This document shows, in pieces, positions 44,559-54,022 of a stretch of DNA of 64,000 bases (positions within the stretch are counted from its first letter, which is position 1; each line of letters opens with the position of its first letter). Under the pieces are notes generated by a model. It was not told where the DNA came from and searched no databases. It worked only from the letters and a program-made list of their open reading frames with translations. The position numbers and the translations under genes are program-made. The stretch is from assembly GCA_905233165.1 (NCBI GenBank), contig CAJODL010000004.1, positions 271,436-335,435 on the forward strand. Direction: 5' to 3'. The stretch is from an uncultured Prevotella sp. (GTDB lineage: Bacteria > Bacteroidota > Bacteroidia > Bacteroidales > Bacteroidaceae).

Positions 44559-47288
44559 ATGGAATTAGCAACAAAGTATTCTCCACAGGAGGTGGAGTCA
44601 AGATGGTATCAGTATTGGATGGACAATAAGCTCTTTGCTTCTAAGCCAGATAGCAGGGAGCCTTACACTATAGTTATTCCACCACCAAATGTGACAGGTG
44701 TCCTGCATATGGGACATATGCTTAATAATACCATTCAAGATATCCTTATTCGTAAGGCTCGTCTTGATGGAAAGAATGCTTGTTGGGTGCCTGGCACAGA
44801 CCATGCTTCTATTGCTACTGAGGCAAAGGTGGTTGCCAAGCTGGCTAAGGAAGGCATCAAGAAGAGCGACCTCACTCGTGAGGAGTTTCTGAAGCATGCC
44901 TGGGCTTGGAAGGAAGAGCATGGTGGCATAATCCTCAAGCAGCTGCGCAAGTTAGGTGCTTCATGCGATTGGGACAGAACAGCATTCACAATGGACGAGA
45001 TACGTTCAGAGTCTGTCATGAAGGTGTTCGTGGACCTTTACAACAAAGGCTACATCTATCGTGGCTTGCGTATGGTGAACTGGGATCCAAAGGCGCAGAC
45101 AGTACTTTCTACTGAAGAGGTGATTTATCATGAAGAGAAATCAAAACTCTATCACCTGAAGTACTATGTGGCTGATGACAAAGAGGTAAGAACAGATCCA
45201 GAGGATGTTGTCCACAAGGATGAAAAAGGTTACTATGCTGTAGTTGCTACAACACGTCCAGAGACCATCATGGGTGATACTGCAATGTGTATCAACCCAA
45301 AAGACCCAAAGAACCAGTGGCTCAAGGGACACAAGGTAATCGTTCCTCTGGTAAACAGAGTAATTCCTGTTATAGAAGACAGATATGTAGATATCGAGTT
45401 CGGAACAGGTTGTCTGAAGGTTACTCCTGCCCATGATGTCAATGACTATAATCTGGGTAAGATTCACAACCTTGAGATAATTGATATCTTCAATCCTGAC
45501 GGCACTATTTCTGAGGCTGCTGGAATGTATGTTGGACAAGACAGAATGGATGTCCGCAAGCAGATTGCCATAGACCTCGAAAAGGCAGGCCTGCTGGAGC
45601 GCATAGAAGACTATGATAATAAGGTGGGATATTCAGAGCGCAACCAGGATACAGCTGTTGAGCCACGTCTCTGTAAGCAGTGGTTCCTGAGCATGAAACA
45701 TATGGCTGATATCGCTTTGCCACCAGTTCTCGAAGGAAAACTGAAGTTCTACCCATCAAAGTATGTCACAACATACAAGAACTGGCTCGAGAATATACAA
45801 GACTGGTGTATCTCTCGTCAGCTGTGGTGGGGACATCGCATTCCTGCATACTTTGTTAACGAAAACCAAAACGAAAACCAAAACCAAAACGATGAGGAGA
45901 AGTTCGTTGTTGCCCTTACACCAGAGGATGCTTTGAAGAAGGCACAGGAGAAATATGGTAAGGACATAACGATGGATATGCTGCATCGTGACGAGGATGC
46001 CCTCGATACATGGTTCTCATCATGGCTGTGGCCTATATCTCTCTTTGATGGTATCAACAACCCAGGCAATGAGGAGATAAATTACTACTATCCAACCAGC
46101 GACCTCGTAACAGGTCCTGATATCATCTTCTTCTGGGTAGCAAGAATGATAATGGCTGGTTGTGAATATCAGCACGAAATACCTTTCAAAAATGTATATT
46201 TCACAGGTATAGTACGTGACAAACTCGGACGCAAGATGAGTAAGTCTCTGGGCAACTCTCCTGACCCTCTCGACCTCATTGCCAAGTATGGTGCCGATGG
46301 TGTCCGTATGGGTATGATGCTTGCTGCACCAGCAGGAAATGATATCCTCTACGATGATGCACTCTGTGCTCAGGGTATGGCCTTCTGTAACAAGATGTGG
46401 AATGCTTTCCGCCTTGTTCAGGGATGGGAGACAACTGATGCAAAGCAGGAAGAGAGCAATGCTAAGTCTGTAGTATGGATGAATGCCAGAATAAAGGCTG
46501 TCTATGCAGAGATTAATGACCACTTCTCAAAGTATCGTCTCAATGATGCCCTGATGTGTGCCTTCAAACTCTTCACAGATGACTTCTCTGGATGGTATCT
46601 TGAGATGATAAAGCCTGCATACCAGCAGCCTATCGACAAGACTACATATGATGAGACCCTGCAGATATTCGACAAACTGCTGCATATCATACATCCTTTC
46701 ATGCCATTCATCACAGAAGAATTGTGGCAGCATATCGCTGAGCGCAAGGATGGTGAATCGCTGATGGTTGACGTCTTCAACCTCGATGCTATGAGCAAGG
46801 AAGAGGAAGCACTCCTGCCACTCTTCGAGGAAGCAAAGCAGATTATCTCTGGCATCCGTGGTGTTCGTCAGACAAAGAATATCGGACAGCGTGAACTCCT
46901 GACTCTCGAAGTCGTTGTAAGTGGCGATGATGATGCCGTAGTAACCAAGAATGATGCCCTCGGAGCTATCATCAAGAAGATGGCAGGCCTGAAGGAGGTG
47001 AAGTATGTGGCACAAAAGAGTGATGCTACATCATCATTCATGATTGGTACTCGTGAATTTGCTATTCCTGTTGGCGACCTCATAGATGTGGAGGCTGAGA
47101 TAGCAAAGGCAGAGGCAGAACTGAAACACCTCGAAGGATTTGTTATTGGCATCCAGAAGAAACTCAGCAATGAGAGATTTGTTGCCAATGCACCAGAACA
47201 GGTTGTAGCACTCGAGAGAAAGAAACTCTCTGACTCTAATGAAAAGATTGCAACTCTGAAAGAAACAATAGCGTCTCTGAAGAAGTAG
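44559..47288 (+). CDS. valS: Valyl-tRNA synthetase
   Basis: 909 residues, class I synthetase. HIGH-type motif [10 protein letters not shown] near residue 48, editing domain (about 190-360, [16 protein letters not shown] just before), KMSKS in [17 protein letters not shown] near 555, the anticodon-binding domain, and a C-terminal coiled coil (about 845-909) as usual for ValRS. One oddity: between GHRIPAYF and EEKFVV there is an insert [12 protein letters not shown] near residue 437. It is encoded by a CCAAAA/CGAAAA hexamer repeat like that in the gap before the gene. Length remains in frame, so function is probably kept. Confidence 0.96.
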   Translation: MELATKYSPQEVESRWYQYWMDNKLFASKPDSREPYTIVIPPPNVTGVLHMGHMLNNTIQDILIRKARLDGKNACWVPGTDHASIATEAKVVAKLAKEGIKKSDLTREEFLKHAWAWKEEHGGIILKQLRKLGASCDWDRTAFTMDEIRSESVMKVFVDLYNKGYIYRGLRMVNWDPKAQTVLSTEEVIYHEEKSKLYHLKYYVADDKEVRTDPEDVVHKDEKGYYAVVATTRPETIMGDTAMCINPKDPKNQWLKGHKVIVPLVNRVIPVIEDRYVDIEFGTGCLKVTPAHDVNDYNLGKIHNLEIIDIFNPDGTISEAAGMYVGQDRMDVRKQIAIDLEKAGLLERIEDYDNKVGYSERNQDTAVEPRLCKQWFLSMKHMADIALPPVLEGKLKFYPSKYVTTYKNWLENIQDWCISRQLWWGHRIPAYFVNENQNENQNQNDEEKFVVALTPEDALKKAQEKYGKDITMDMLHRDEDALDTWFSSWLWPISLFDGINNPGNEEINYYYPTSDLVTGPDIIFFWVARMIMAGCEYQHEIPFKNVYFTGIVRDKLGRKMSKSLGNSPDPLDLIAKYGADGVRMGMMLAAPAGNDILYDDALCAQGMAFCNKMWNAFRLVQGWETTDAKQEESNAKSVVWMNARIKAVYAEINDHFSKYRLNDALMCAFKLFTDDFSGWYLEMIKPAYQQPIDKTTYDETLQIFDKLLHIIHPFMPFITEELWQHIAERKDGESLMVDVFNLDAMSKEEEALLPLFEEAKQIISGIRGVRQTKNIGQRELLTLEVVVSGDDDAVVTKNDALGAIIKKMAGLKEVKYVAQKSDATSSFMIGTREFAIPVGDLIDVEAEIAKAEAELKHLEGFVIGIQKKLSNERFVANAPEQVVALERKKLSDSNEKIATLKETIASLKK

Positions 47289-47337
47289 GGGCCCCTTCCC
47301 AACCTCCCCGAGGGGAGGAGAAAAAGAACTAAGAACT

Positions 47338-48069
47338 ATGGAACTGTATAGAGAGCGTTCATACGCAAGATGTATTGCTGAAGGATGGGGTTTCTTAGGC
47401 AAGAACCTCTGGAAGGTGATAAAGATAATGTCTCCTTGGTATGTGGTGTGTGCCTTCCTGTATGCTATAGTCAATGCGTGTTCTATATACCTCAATGTTG
47501 CTGAGCAGGCAAAAACTGAGGTGCAGATGGATTATGTATATGTAGGACTTACAGCGTTCGGACTTGTCATCCTGTTGTCAATACTTGCACAAGGACGCCT
47601 GTACCTGATGTTCTGCAGAATGTCTGGAAAAGAGAAAGAAAAAACCTCAAATATTGTTGTTTTAGGACTGAAAAGTTCTTTGTTCTTTTGGCTTCTATGG
47701 ACACCATTCTTCTTCCCAATATACTCATGGATTATGAAGGATAAGGGAGAGAAGATATCCTTTAAGCAGACCATTAAGAAGGGCTGGAACCATTGGGGCA
47801 AGATACTTGGTGTGGTATTGATGAGTGGATTGATACTCTGCGTAGTAAATCTTCTGCTCATGATGCCTTATACAGTTGCTACATCAGCATATCTCAGCAG
47901 CATAGAGGGAAAGATAAACTTTGGCGACGAAGCTCTTATCCCTAATTCCGGATATGCCACTATGCTTGCTGTCTGCACATTGTGCTATGCTATTATGATG
48001 CTGATTTCTGTTGCTCATCAGACAACATTATTATACCTCTTCGGAGACTTGAAGACAAGAGAGAAATGA
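47338..48069 (+). CDS. Five-helix membrane protein, unknown
   Basis: 243 residues with about five membrane segments (roughly residues 35-55, 72-92, 112-132, 155-180, 205-228). Loops are basic, and no transporter or enzyme motif was recognised. A GC hairpin (CCTCCCC with GGGGAGG at 47303-47318) lies between valS and this gene. Its stop overlaps the hisB ATG by 4 nt, suggesting cotranslation. Function not assigned. Confidence 0.8.
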   Translation: MELYRERSYARCIAEGWGFLGKNLWKVIKIMSPWYVVCAFLYAIVNACSIYLNVAEQAKTEVQMDYVYVGLTAFGLVILLSILAQGRLYLMFCRMSGKEKEKTSNIVVLGLKSSLFFWLLWTPFFFPIYSWIMKDKGEKISFKQTIKKGWNHWGKILGVVLMSGLILCVVNLLLMMPYTVATSAYLSSIEGKINFGDEALIPNSGYATMLAVCTLCYAIMMLISVAHQTTLLYLFGDLKTREK

Positions 48070-49133
48070 AAAGAGTTTTATTCATAGACAGAGATGGCAC
48101 TCTGATTAAAGAACCTGCTGACGAGCAGATAGACAGCTTCGAGAAACTGGAATTTGTAGAAGGAGTATTTCGTAACCTTTCCTTCATACGCAAGAATCTG
48201 GATTTCGAATTCGTTATGGTAAGTAATCAGGATGGACTCGGCACAGAGTCTTTCCCTGAAAACACCTTCTGGCCTGTTCAAAACTTTATCCTCAAGACTC
48301 TCAAGGGTGAAGGAATAGAGTTTGACGATATCCTGATAGACAACCATTTTCCAGAGGACAATCATCCTAACAGAAAGCCTGGAACAGGTTTGCTTGGAAA
48401 ATATATCAACAATCCAGAGTATGACCTTGCAAACTCCTTTGTCATTGGCGATAGGGAAAGTGACGAGAAACTGGCACAAAATCTCGGATGTAAATTCCTT
48501 TGCATAAAGGATGAGACATCATGGGAAAAGGCAGCAGAACTTCTCTTTGCCGGAGAACGCATTGTAGAGATTTCTCGAAAGACAAAGGAGACAGATATCA
48601 CTGTCCGCCTGAATCTTGACGGCACAGGAAAATGTGATATCCAGACAGGACTGGGTTTCTTTGACCATATGCTTGAGCAGATTGGTAAACATGGAATGAT
48701 GGACCTCTATGTTCGCTGCAATGGCGACCTGAATGTTGATGAACACCATTCTATAGAAGATACAGGCATAGTTCTTGGAGAGTGTCTCCTGAAGGCTCTT
48801 GGTGAGAAGCGTGGTATAGAACGCTATGGCTATTCTCTTCCAATGGATGACTGCCTGTGTCAGGTGGCTCTCGACTTCGGAGGACGCCCTTGGCTCGTCT
48901 GGGATGCAGAATTCAAACGTGAGAAGATTGGCGAAATGCCAACAGAGATGTTCCTGCATTTCTTCAAGAGCGTCAGCGATGCTGCCAAGATGAATCTGAA
49001 CATAAAAGCTGAAGGAGATAATGAGCATCATAAGATAGAAGGTATCTTCAAAGCCTTTGCAAGAAGCATCAGAATGGCAGTGAAAAGAGACATCTATCAC
49101 TACCAGCTTCCTTCTACAAAAGGAACCCTGTAG
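48066..49133 (+). CDS. hisB: Bifunctional histidinol-phosphatase / imidazoleglycerol-phosphate dehydratase
   Basis: 355 residues from ATG 48066; a longer frame begins inside the previous gene. The N-terminal HAD phosphatase has [13 protein letters not shown] and MVSNQDG, with the zinc-loop region [17 protein letters not shown]. The C-terminal IGPD has [32 protein letters not shown] and [15 protein letters not shown], with metal-binding histidines. It catalyses steps 7 and 9 of histidine synthesis. The other his genes are not adjacent, so hisB is separated from the usual hisGDCB order or was moved. Confidence 0.95.
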   Translation: MKRVLFIDRDGTLIKEPADEQIDSFEKLEFVEGVFRNLSFIRKNLDFEFVMVSNQDGLGTESFPENTFWPVQNFILKTLKGEGIEFDDILIDNHFPEDNHPNRKPGTGLLGKYINNPEYDLANSFVIGDRESDEKLAQNLGCKFLCIKDETSWEKAAELLFAGERIVEISRKTKETDITVRLNLDGTGKCDIQTGLGFFDHMLEQIGKHGMMDLYVRCNGDLNVDEHHSIEDTGIVLGECLLKALGEKRGIERYGYSLPMDDCLCQVALDFGGRPWLVWDAEFKREKIGEMPTEMFLHFFKSVSDAAKMNLNIKAEGDNEHHKIEGIFKAFARSIRMAVKRDIYHYQLPSTKGTL

Positions 49134-49154
49134 AGTTAAAAAATGATAAATATC

Positions 49155-49195
49155 AAGTGAAACAAGAACATACTTTTCCTGTTTCACTTTTTTTT
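49155..49195 (+). terminator. Rho-independent terminator after hisB
   Basis: AAGTGAAACA (49155-49164) pairs with TGTTTCACTT (49180-49189), followed by a run of T. Confidence 0.82.
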
Positions 49196-49197
49196 GT

Positions 49198-49205
49198 TAC
49201 CTTTG
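49198..49205 (+). promoter_or_regulatory. -7 promoter box for uxaB
   Basis: TACCTTTG at 49198-49205, immediately after the hisB terminator T-tract. The -33 element is not convincing. Confidence 0.5.
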
Positions 49206-49251
49206 CAGGGTGAATCTCATCAATAAAATTAACTACAAATACTAACCAAAG

Positions 49252-50733
49252 ATGGTATTAAAATCATTAAACAAGCTTACAGCTCCCAAGAGCGTAGCAC
49301 CTGAGAAAATTATTCAGTTCGGTGAAGGAAACTTCCTTCGTGCATTTGTTGACTGGATTGTATGGAACATGAATGCAAAGACCAATTTCAATGGCTCTGT
49401 AGTCGTTGTTCAGCCTATCGACAAAGGTATGGTACCTTGGCTCAATGGTCAGGACTGCCTCTATCATGTAAACCTTCAGGGACGTCTCAATGGCGAGGCT
49501 GTTAACCAGTTGGATCGTATCGACGTTATCTCTCGTGGCATAGACCCATATGCACAGAATTGGGCATATATGGCACTTGCTGAGCAGTCAGAGATACGTT
49601 TCGTAATCTCTAACACTACAGAGGCCGGTATTGCTTTCGACCCGGCATGTAAGTTGTCTGATGCTCCTGCATCTTCTTACCCTGGTAAGCTCGTGCAGTT
49701 GCTCTATCGCCGCTATCAGACATTCAATGGTGATCCTTCAAAGGGTCTCATCATCATGCCTTGTGAGCTTATCTTCCTTAATGGTCACCACCTGAAGGAC
49801 TGCATACGCAAGTATATCGAACTGTGGAAGGATGACTTCGGAGCTGACTATCAGGGCTTCAAGGATTGGTTTGAGAATTATAACTATGTTTGTGCTACTC
49901 TTGTTGACCGTATCGTTCCTGGATTCCCACGTAAGGACATTGCTGAGATACAGCAGAAGATAGGCTATAAGGACAACCTTGTTGTTCAGGCTGAGATATT
50001 CCACCTGTGGGTAATCGAGAGACCAGAGAATATGTCTTGTGAAGAGTTGCGTCAGGAATTCCCTGCTGACCAGGCTGGTCTGCATGTGCTGATTGCTGAG
50101 TCTGAGGCTCCTTATCATGAGAGAAAGGTTACTCTGCTCAATGGTCCTCACACAGTTCTCTCTCCAGTAGCTTATCTATCTGGTATCAATATTGTACGTG
50201 ATGCTCTGCACCATGAGGTCGTTGGTCCATACATCAAGAAGGTACAGTATGACGAACTTATGCAGACTCTTAACCTCCCAATGGACGAGTTGCAGAAGTT
50301 TGCTGCAGACGTTCTGGAGCGTTTCGACAACCCATATGTTGACCATCAGGTTACAAGTATCATGCTTAACTCATTCCCTAAATTCCAAGCACGTGATCTC
50401 CCAGGAGTCAAGGTGTATCTGGAGCGTAAGGGTGAGCTGCCAAAGGGTCTTGTACTTGGTCTTGCTGCAATCATCACATACTACAAGGGCGGTACTCGTG
50501 CAGATGGTGCTCCAATTACTCCAAATGACGACCAGAAGATTATGGATCTGCTGACACAGCTGTGGGCTACTGGCGATACCAAGAAGGTTGCAGAAGGCGT
50601 TCTTGCTGCTGACTGGATTTGGGGTGAGCATGGTGACCTCAACAAGATTCCTGGTTTGACAGATATGGTAGTCGGATTCCTCAATGACATACAGTCAAAG
50701 GGAATGCTTGAAACCGTTAAGTCTATTCTGTAA
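49252..50733 (+). CDS. uxaB: Tagaturonate reductase (altronate oxidoreductase)
   Basis: 493 residues of the mannitol dehydrogenase superfamily. It reduces tagaturonate to altronate with NADH in galacturonate breakdown (pectin use). The N-terminal Rossmann region IIQFGEGNFLRAFVDWIVW, the ISNTTEAGIAFD segment and the catalytic-region KVTLLNGPHTVLSPVAYLSG fit UxaB rather than UxuB. Codon bias suggests strong expression. The next gene begins 1 nt after its stop. Confidence 0.92.
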   Translation: MVLKSLNKLTAPKSVAPEKIIQFGEGNFLRAFVDWIVWNMNAKTNFNGSVVVVQPIDKGMVPWLNGQDCLYHVNLQGRLNGEAVNQLDRIDVISRGIDPYAQNWAYMALAEQSEIRFVISNTTEAGIAFDPACKLSDAPASSYPGKLVQLLYRRYQTFNGDPSKGLIIMPCELIFLNGHHLKDCIRKYIELWKDDFGADYQGFKDWFENYNYVCATLVDRIVPGFPRKDIAEIQQKIGYKDNLVVQAEIFHLWVIERPENMSCEELRQEFPADQAGLHVLIAESEAPYHERKVTLLNGPHTVLSPVAYLSGINIVRDALHHEVVGPYIKKVQYDELMQTLNLPMDELQKFAADVLERFDNPYVDHQVTSIMLNSFPKFQARDLPGVKVYLERKGELPKGLVLGLAAIITYYKGGTRADGAPITPNDDQKIMDLLTQLWATGDTKKVAEGVLAADWIWGEHGDLNKIPGLTDMVVGFLNDIQSKGMLETVKSIL

Positions 50734-50734
50734 G

Positions 50735-51460
50735 TTGAAGGAATACCTTACATACTTATCAAATAAATACGAAACAGAAGAGTTCCTGATTGGCGACCCG
50801 TCTTGGTTTATGCACCAGGTAGTGGGGGAGTCCAACCAGGAACTCCTCGCTTTTATTGCTGCGAGCCTCAGTTACGGCTCCAGAAAACAATTCCTGCCAA
50901 AGATACAGTTTATCCTTGACAGCAGCAAGGGAGAGGTGAGAGAATGGCTTCTGAGTGGCCGGTTCAAGAAAGATATCCCTGATTCCCCAAAATGCTTCTA
51001 TCGTCTCTATACCTGCTCAACTATGCACAAGATGTTGTCAGCATTACAGGAGTTGGTAGCCACTTATGGCTCCTTGAAGCAATATGTCGGCAAAGGTACT
51101 TGCTATGAGGCAATAGAGAAAATAGTGGCCTTCTTTTCTGCAAGAGGTGTGGAAGTTATCATCCCCAAGAACACCCAATCCTCATGCAAACGCTTGTGTA
51201 TGTTTATGCGTTGGATGGTTCGAGACGATTCCCCTGTTGATTTGGGGCTGTGGAAAGATATTATCGACAAACGCACTCTCATCATCCCAATGGATACCCA
51301 TGTGATGCAGGAAGCAAATAAACTTGGCCTGATAAGCAGCAAGACAGCCTCTATGTCATCTGCAATGAAACTGACAGCCAAATTGAAAGAAATATTTCCT
51401 GATGACCCCCTGAAAGGGGATTTTGCACTTTTTGGTGTTGGCGTAGATGTAGCGAAATGA
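50735..51460 (+). CDS. TIGR02757-family protein
   Basis: 241 residues if started at TTG 50735, which gives LKEYLTYLSNKYETEEF like family members. An ATG at 50684 would overlap uxaB by 50 nt. Conserved blocks are SWFMHQVVGESNQELLAFIA, ASLSYGSRKQFLPKI, CMFMRWMVRDDSPVDLGLW, PMDTHVMQEANKLGL and GDFALFGVGV. The helical fold resembles HhH-type DNA glycosylases (that is family-level thinking, not seen as a motif). Translational coupling to uxaB is likely. Confidence 0.85.
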   Translation: MKEYLTYLSNKYETEEFLIGDPSWFMHQVVGESNQELLAFIAASLSYGSRKQFLPKIQFILDSSKGEVREWLLSGRFKKDIPDSPKCFYRLYTCSTMHKMLSALQELVATYGSLKQYVGKGTCYEAIEKIVAFFSARGVEVIIPKNTQSSCKRLCMFMRWMVRDDSPVDLGLWKDIIDKRTLIIPMDTHVMQEANKLGLISSKTASMSSAMKLTAKLKEIFPDDPLKGDFALFGVGVDVAK

Positions 51461-51508
51461 ACACTCTACATTACAAAAAAAGTGAAATTTTTATAATTTA
51501 TTACTTAA

Positions 51509-51526
51509 AGGCAAATATTTTTGCCT
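51509..51526. promoter_or_regulatory. Inverted repeat upstream of gapA
   Basis: AGGCAAA (51509-51515) and TTTGCCT (51520-51526), about 30 bp upstream of the gapA -7 box. It is a possible operator; no T-tract suits it as a terminator. Confidence 0.35.
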
Positions 51527-51555
51527 AAAGAAAGCATTTTGTCGAAAAAAATATG

Positions 51556-51563
51556 TAACTTTG
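51556..51563 (+). promoter_or_regulatory. -7 promoter box for gapA
   Basis: TAACTTTG at 51556-51563, 62 bp before the ATG. No well-spaced TTTG was found. Confidence 0.5.
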
Positions 51564-51625
51564 CGGTCACAATAGATAATTTTAGGGTAAAAACCTTTCA
51601 TTTAATTAATTAAATTCAAACAAAC

Positions 51626-52765
51626 ATGACAAAAGTAGCAATTAACGGTTTTGGCCGTATTGGTCGTCTCGCATTCCGTCAGATGTTCGAGGCTGAAGGT
51701 TATGAAGTAGTAGCTATCAACGACTTGACAAGTCCTAAGATGCTCGCTCACCTGCTGAAGTATGACACAGCACAGGGTGGTTTCTGTGGTAAGTTCGGTG
51801 AGAACAAGCACACAGTTGACTGCACAGAGAACTCTATCATCGTTGATGGTAAGGAGATTACTATCTATGCTATTCCAAACGCTGCAGAGCTCCCATGGGG
51901 TCAGCTCGACGTTGACGTAGTATTGGAGTGCACAGGTTTCTATACATCTAAGGAGAAGGCTTCTGCACACCTCACAGCTGGTGCTAAGAAAGTTGTTATC
52001 TCTGCTCCTGCAGGTAACGACCTCCCAACAATCGTTTACAATGTTAACCACAAGACTCTGACACCTGCAGATAAGGTTATCTCTGCAGCTTCTTGTACAA
52101 CTAACTGTCTTGCTCCTATGACCAAGGCTCTGAACGATTTCGCTCCAATCCAGAGCGGTATCATGACAACTGTACACGCTTACACAGGTGACCAGATGAT
52201 TCTCGACGGTCCACAGCGTAAGGGTGATGTACAGCGCGCTCGTGCTGGTGCTCAGAACATCGTTCCTAACTCAACTGGTGCTGCTAAGGCTATCGGTCTC
52301 GTTATCCCAGAGCTCAATGGTAAGCTGATCGGTGCTGCTCAGCGTGTTCCAACTCCAACAGGTTCTACAACTATCCTGCACGCAGTTGTTAAGGGTGAAG
52401 TTACTGTTGAGGGTATCAACGCTGCTATGAAGGCTGCAACAAACGAGTCTTTCGGTTACACTGAGGAGAAGCTCGTTTCTAGCGATATCATCGGTATGAA
52501 GTTCGGTTCACTCTTCGACGCTAACCAGACAATGGTTTCTAAGTTGGGTGATGGCAACTCTCTCGTACAGGTTGTTGCTTGGTACGACAATGAGAACTCT
52601 TACACTTCTCAGATGGTTCGTACTATCAAGTACCTCGCAGAGCTGAATCAGATACAATTTGCCCCGTCAGGTGAAAACCAGACGGGGCTTTTGTATGGTC
52701 AAAGGTCAGCTCGGCATAGCCGAGGTCTAAGGTCAAAAGTATTTTTCTTAATTCTTAACTCTTAA
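51626..52765 (+). CDS. gapA: Glyceraldehyde-3-phosphate dehydrogenase with a read-through C-terminal tail
   Basis: Glycolytic NAD-dependent GAPDH. NAD site [16 protein letters not shown] and catalytic [12 protein letters not shown] are present. The family normally ends near residue 335-341 ([11 protein letters not shown]). Here the frame does not stop: it continues through N341-Q342 into 39 extra residues and stops at 52763, inside a heptamer repeat. A rho-independent terminator (52661-52692) lies within the extension. Changing C to T at 52649 would give TAG right after residue 341, so a single base loss of the stop (or a sequencing error) explains it. Strong codon bias suggests high expression. 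Confidence 0.93.
   Translation: MTKVAINGFGRIGRLAFRQMFEAEGYEVVAINDLTSPKMLAHLLKYDTAQGGFCGKFGENKHTVDCTENSIIVDGKEITIYAIPNAAELPWGQLDVDVVLECTGFYTSKEKASAHLTAGAKKVVISAPAGNDLPTIVYNVNHKTLTPADKVISAASCTTNCLAPMTKALNDFAPIQSGIMTTVHAYTGDQMILDGPQRKGDVQRARAGAQNIVPNSTGAAKAIGLVIPELNGKLIGAAQRVPTPTGSTTILHAVVKGEVTVEGINAAMKAATNESFGYTEEKLVSSDIIGMKFGSLFDANQTMVSKLGDGNSLVQVVAWYDNENSYTSQMVRTIKYLAELNQIQFAPSGENQTGLLYGQRSARHSRGLRSKVFFLILNS
52661..52692 (+). terminator. gapA terminator, now inside the gapA reading frame
   Basis: GCCCCGTC (52661-52668) pairs with GACGGGGC (52681-52688), with an inner GGT-GAAA-ACC tetraloop helix, then TTTT. Confidence 0.88.
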
Positions 52766-52790
52766 TTCTTAACTCTTAACTCTTAACTAT
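52747..52790. repeat. CTTAACT / CTTAATT heptamers between convergent gapA and DUF5103 gene
   Basis: About six 7-bp units. The extended gapA frame terminates within them (TAA at 52763-52765). Confidence 0.75.
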
Positions 52791-54022
52791 CAGAAGACTC
52801 CCACCAATCTGTCTGTTCTGTCAGTATTACTCTTATAATATATTAGAGCGTTGTAGATGTTGCGTGTTTCGTAGAAAGAGCCCTCAGTAGGTGGTATGAG
52901 AGTCTTGCCGTCAGGAGTCAGCATCAGATACTGATAAGAATAATATCCGTACTTCAAAGGTATTATGGCCTCATACATCTTCCTCTCATAGTCAAATTCC
53001 ATTCTGTATTTCTCCAAAAAGAGGTCATTGGTCCAAATGCCATTTACATAGACAGGGTAGGGGAAAGGCTGCTGATTGCGTGGCTTCAGGATGAAGTGTG
53101 CCAGCACATAGTCGGAAGTGATGTCATTCTCCCTGTTGTCCGAATTTCTGATGTAGAAAGCCCCCTTTGGCGCTTCGTCATAAACGTATGAAGGACGGTC
53201 TATGTCGGGCCACAGTATGGTGTGCCATTTCTCGCCATCCCAAGAGTTGTTCTCTACATTGAGAGAATTTCTGTGGATGTCCAGAATCTCGAATTTATGG
53301 TATTCGTTGCCAGCTTCAAAGATGAGCGGCCTGCAATGCTCCCATTTCAGCATTTTCTGGTTTATGATAGGCGCCTCTGGCAGATATACAGCATTGTCCC
53401 ATCTCATATTCTGCAACACATATCCCTTTATCTGTCTGCGTGGGTCAGTAGCTCCGAGACGGGTGTAGTCGATGCTCAGCGTCACCTGATGGTGGTTCTT
53501 GCGCACATCGATGTCGGTATTATCAGAATAAGACAGGCTGATAGGCACTCTGTCCTCAAATACCATGAAGAATATCTTCATCACAGGAGTATCACTGTCA
53601 CCATTGTCGTCATAGATGTCCAGACGATAGTTGCCACTCATGGTGATGCGACATTCCCGATTAGGAATCTGCAGCGAATAATGAGTATAGAGCTGATAAG
53701 TATTTATGCTCTCGTCATAATCATCTATTGTCAGGTATCCAGTGCCTTGCATATAGTCACTTGGAAACAGTCCGTCCGATTCTGTGAAGTCAGCCTCCAG
53801 GTGTACCAGTTCATACCTATACCTATGATAAGTATGCGACAACTCGTCGAAGTCAATGTTTATCACCTCTGGTCCGCCAAGCCTGATAATAGGCATCTCC
53901 ATCCATCTTATTCCTGCCACAACCTGCAGGGAAGCGATGTCAGGGGAATATATGATGTGTCTTTGCGCCTGCATAGAGACACAAAGACACAACGTTGTTA
54001 TTATAAGAAAAATTTTTTTCAC
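52790..54022 (-). CDS. DUF5103 protein (type IX secretion system plug-like)
   Basis: 410 residues with signal peptide MKKIFLIITTLCLCVSMQAQ. The conserved layout of this family is visible: an early strand RHIIYSPDIASLQVVAG, then IHRNSLNVENNSWD near residue 250 and the C-terminal MLTPDGKTLIPPTEGSFYET, then YNALIYYKS. Members include the plug that gates the SprA translocon of the type IX system. A T9SS plug is suggested, but no other T9SS gene is in this window. Its ATG overlaps the htpG stop by 4 nt. Confidence 0.85.
   Translation of the reverse strand: MKKIFLIITTLCLCVSMQAQRHIIYSPDIASLQVVAGIRWMEMPIIRLGGPEVINIDFDELSHTYHRYRYELVHLEADFTESDGLFPSDYMQGTGYLTIDDYDESINTYQLYTHYSLQIPNRECRITMSGNYRLDIYDDNGDSDTPVMKIFFMVFEDRVPISLSYSDNTDIDVRKNHHQVTLSIDYTRLGATDPRRQIKGYVLQNMRWDNAVYLPEAPIINQKMLKWEHCRPLIFEAGNEYHKFEILDIHRNSLNVENNSWDGEKWHTILWPDIDRPSYVYDEAPKGAFYIRNSDNRENDITSDYVLAHFILKPRNQQPFPYPVYVNGIWTNDLFLEKYRMEFDYERKMYEAIIPLKYGYYSYQYLMLTPDGKTLIPPTEGSFYETRNIYNALIYYKSNTDRTDRLVGVF

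Noticed and set aside
47982..48065. Longer N-terminus for HisB
   Set aside because: It is inside the preceding membrane-protein gene; the HAD domain begins right after ATG 48066.
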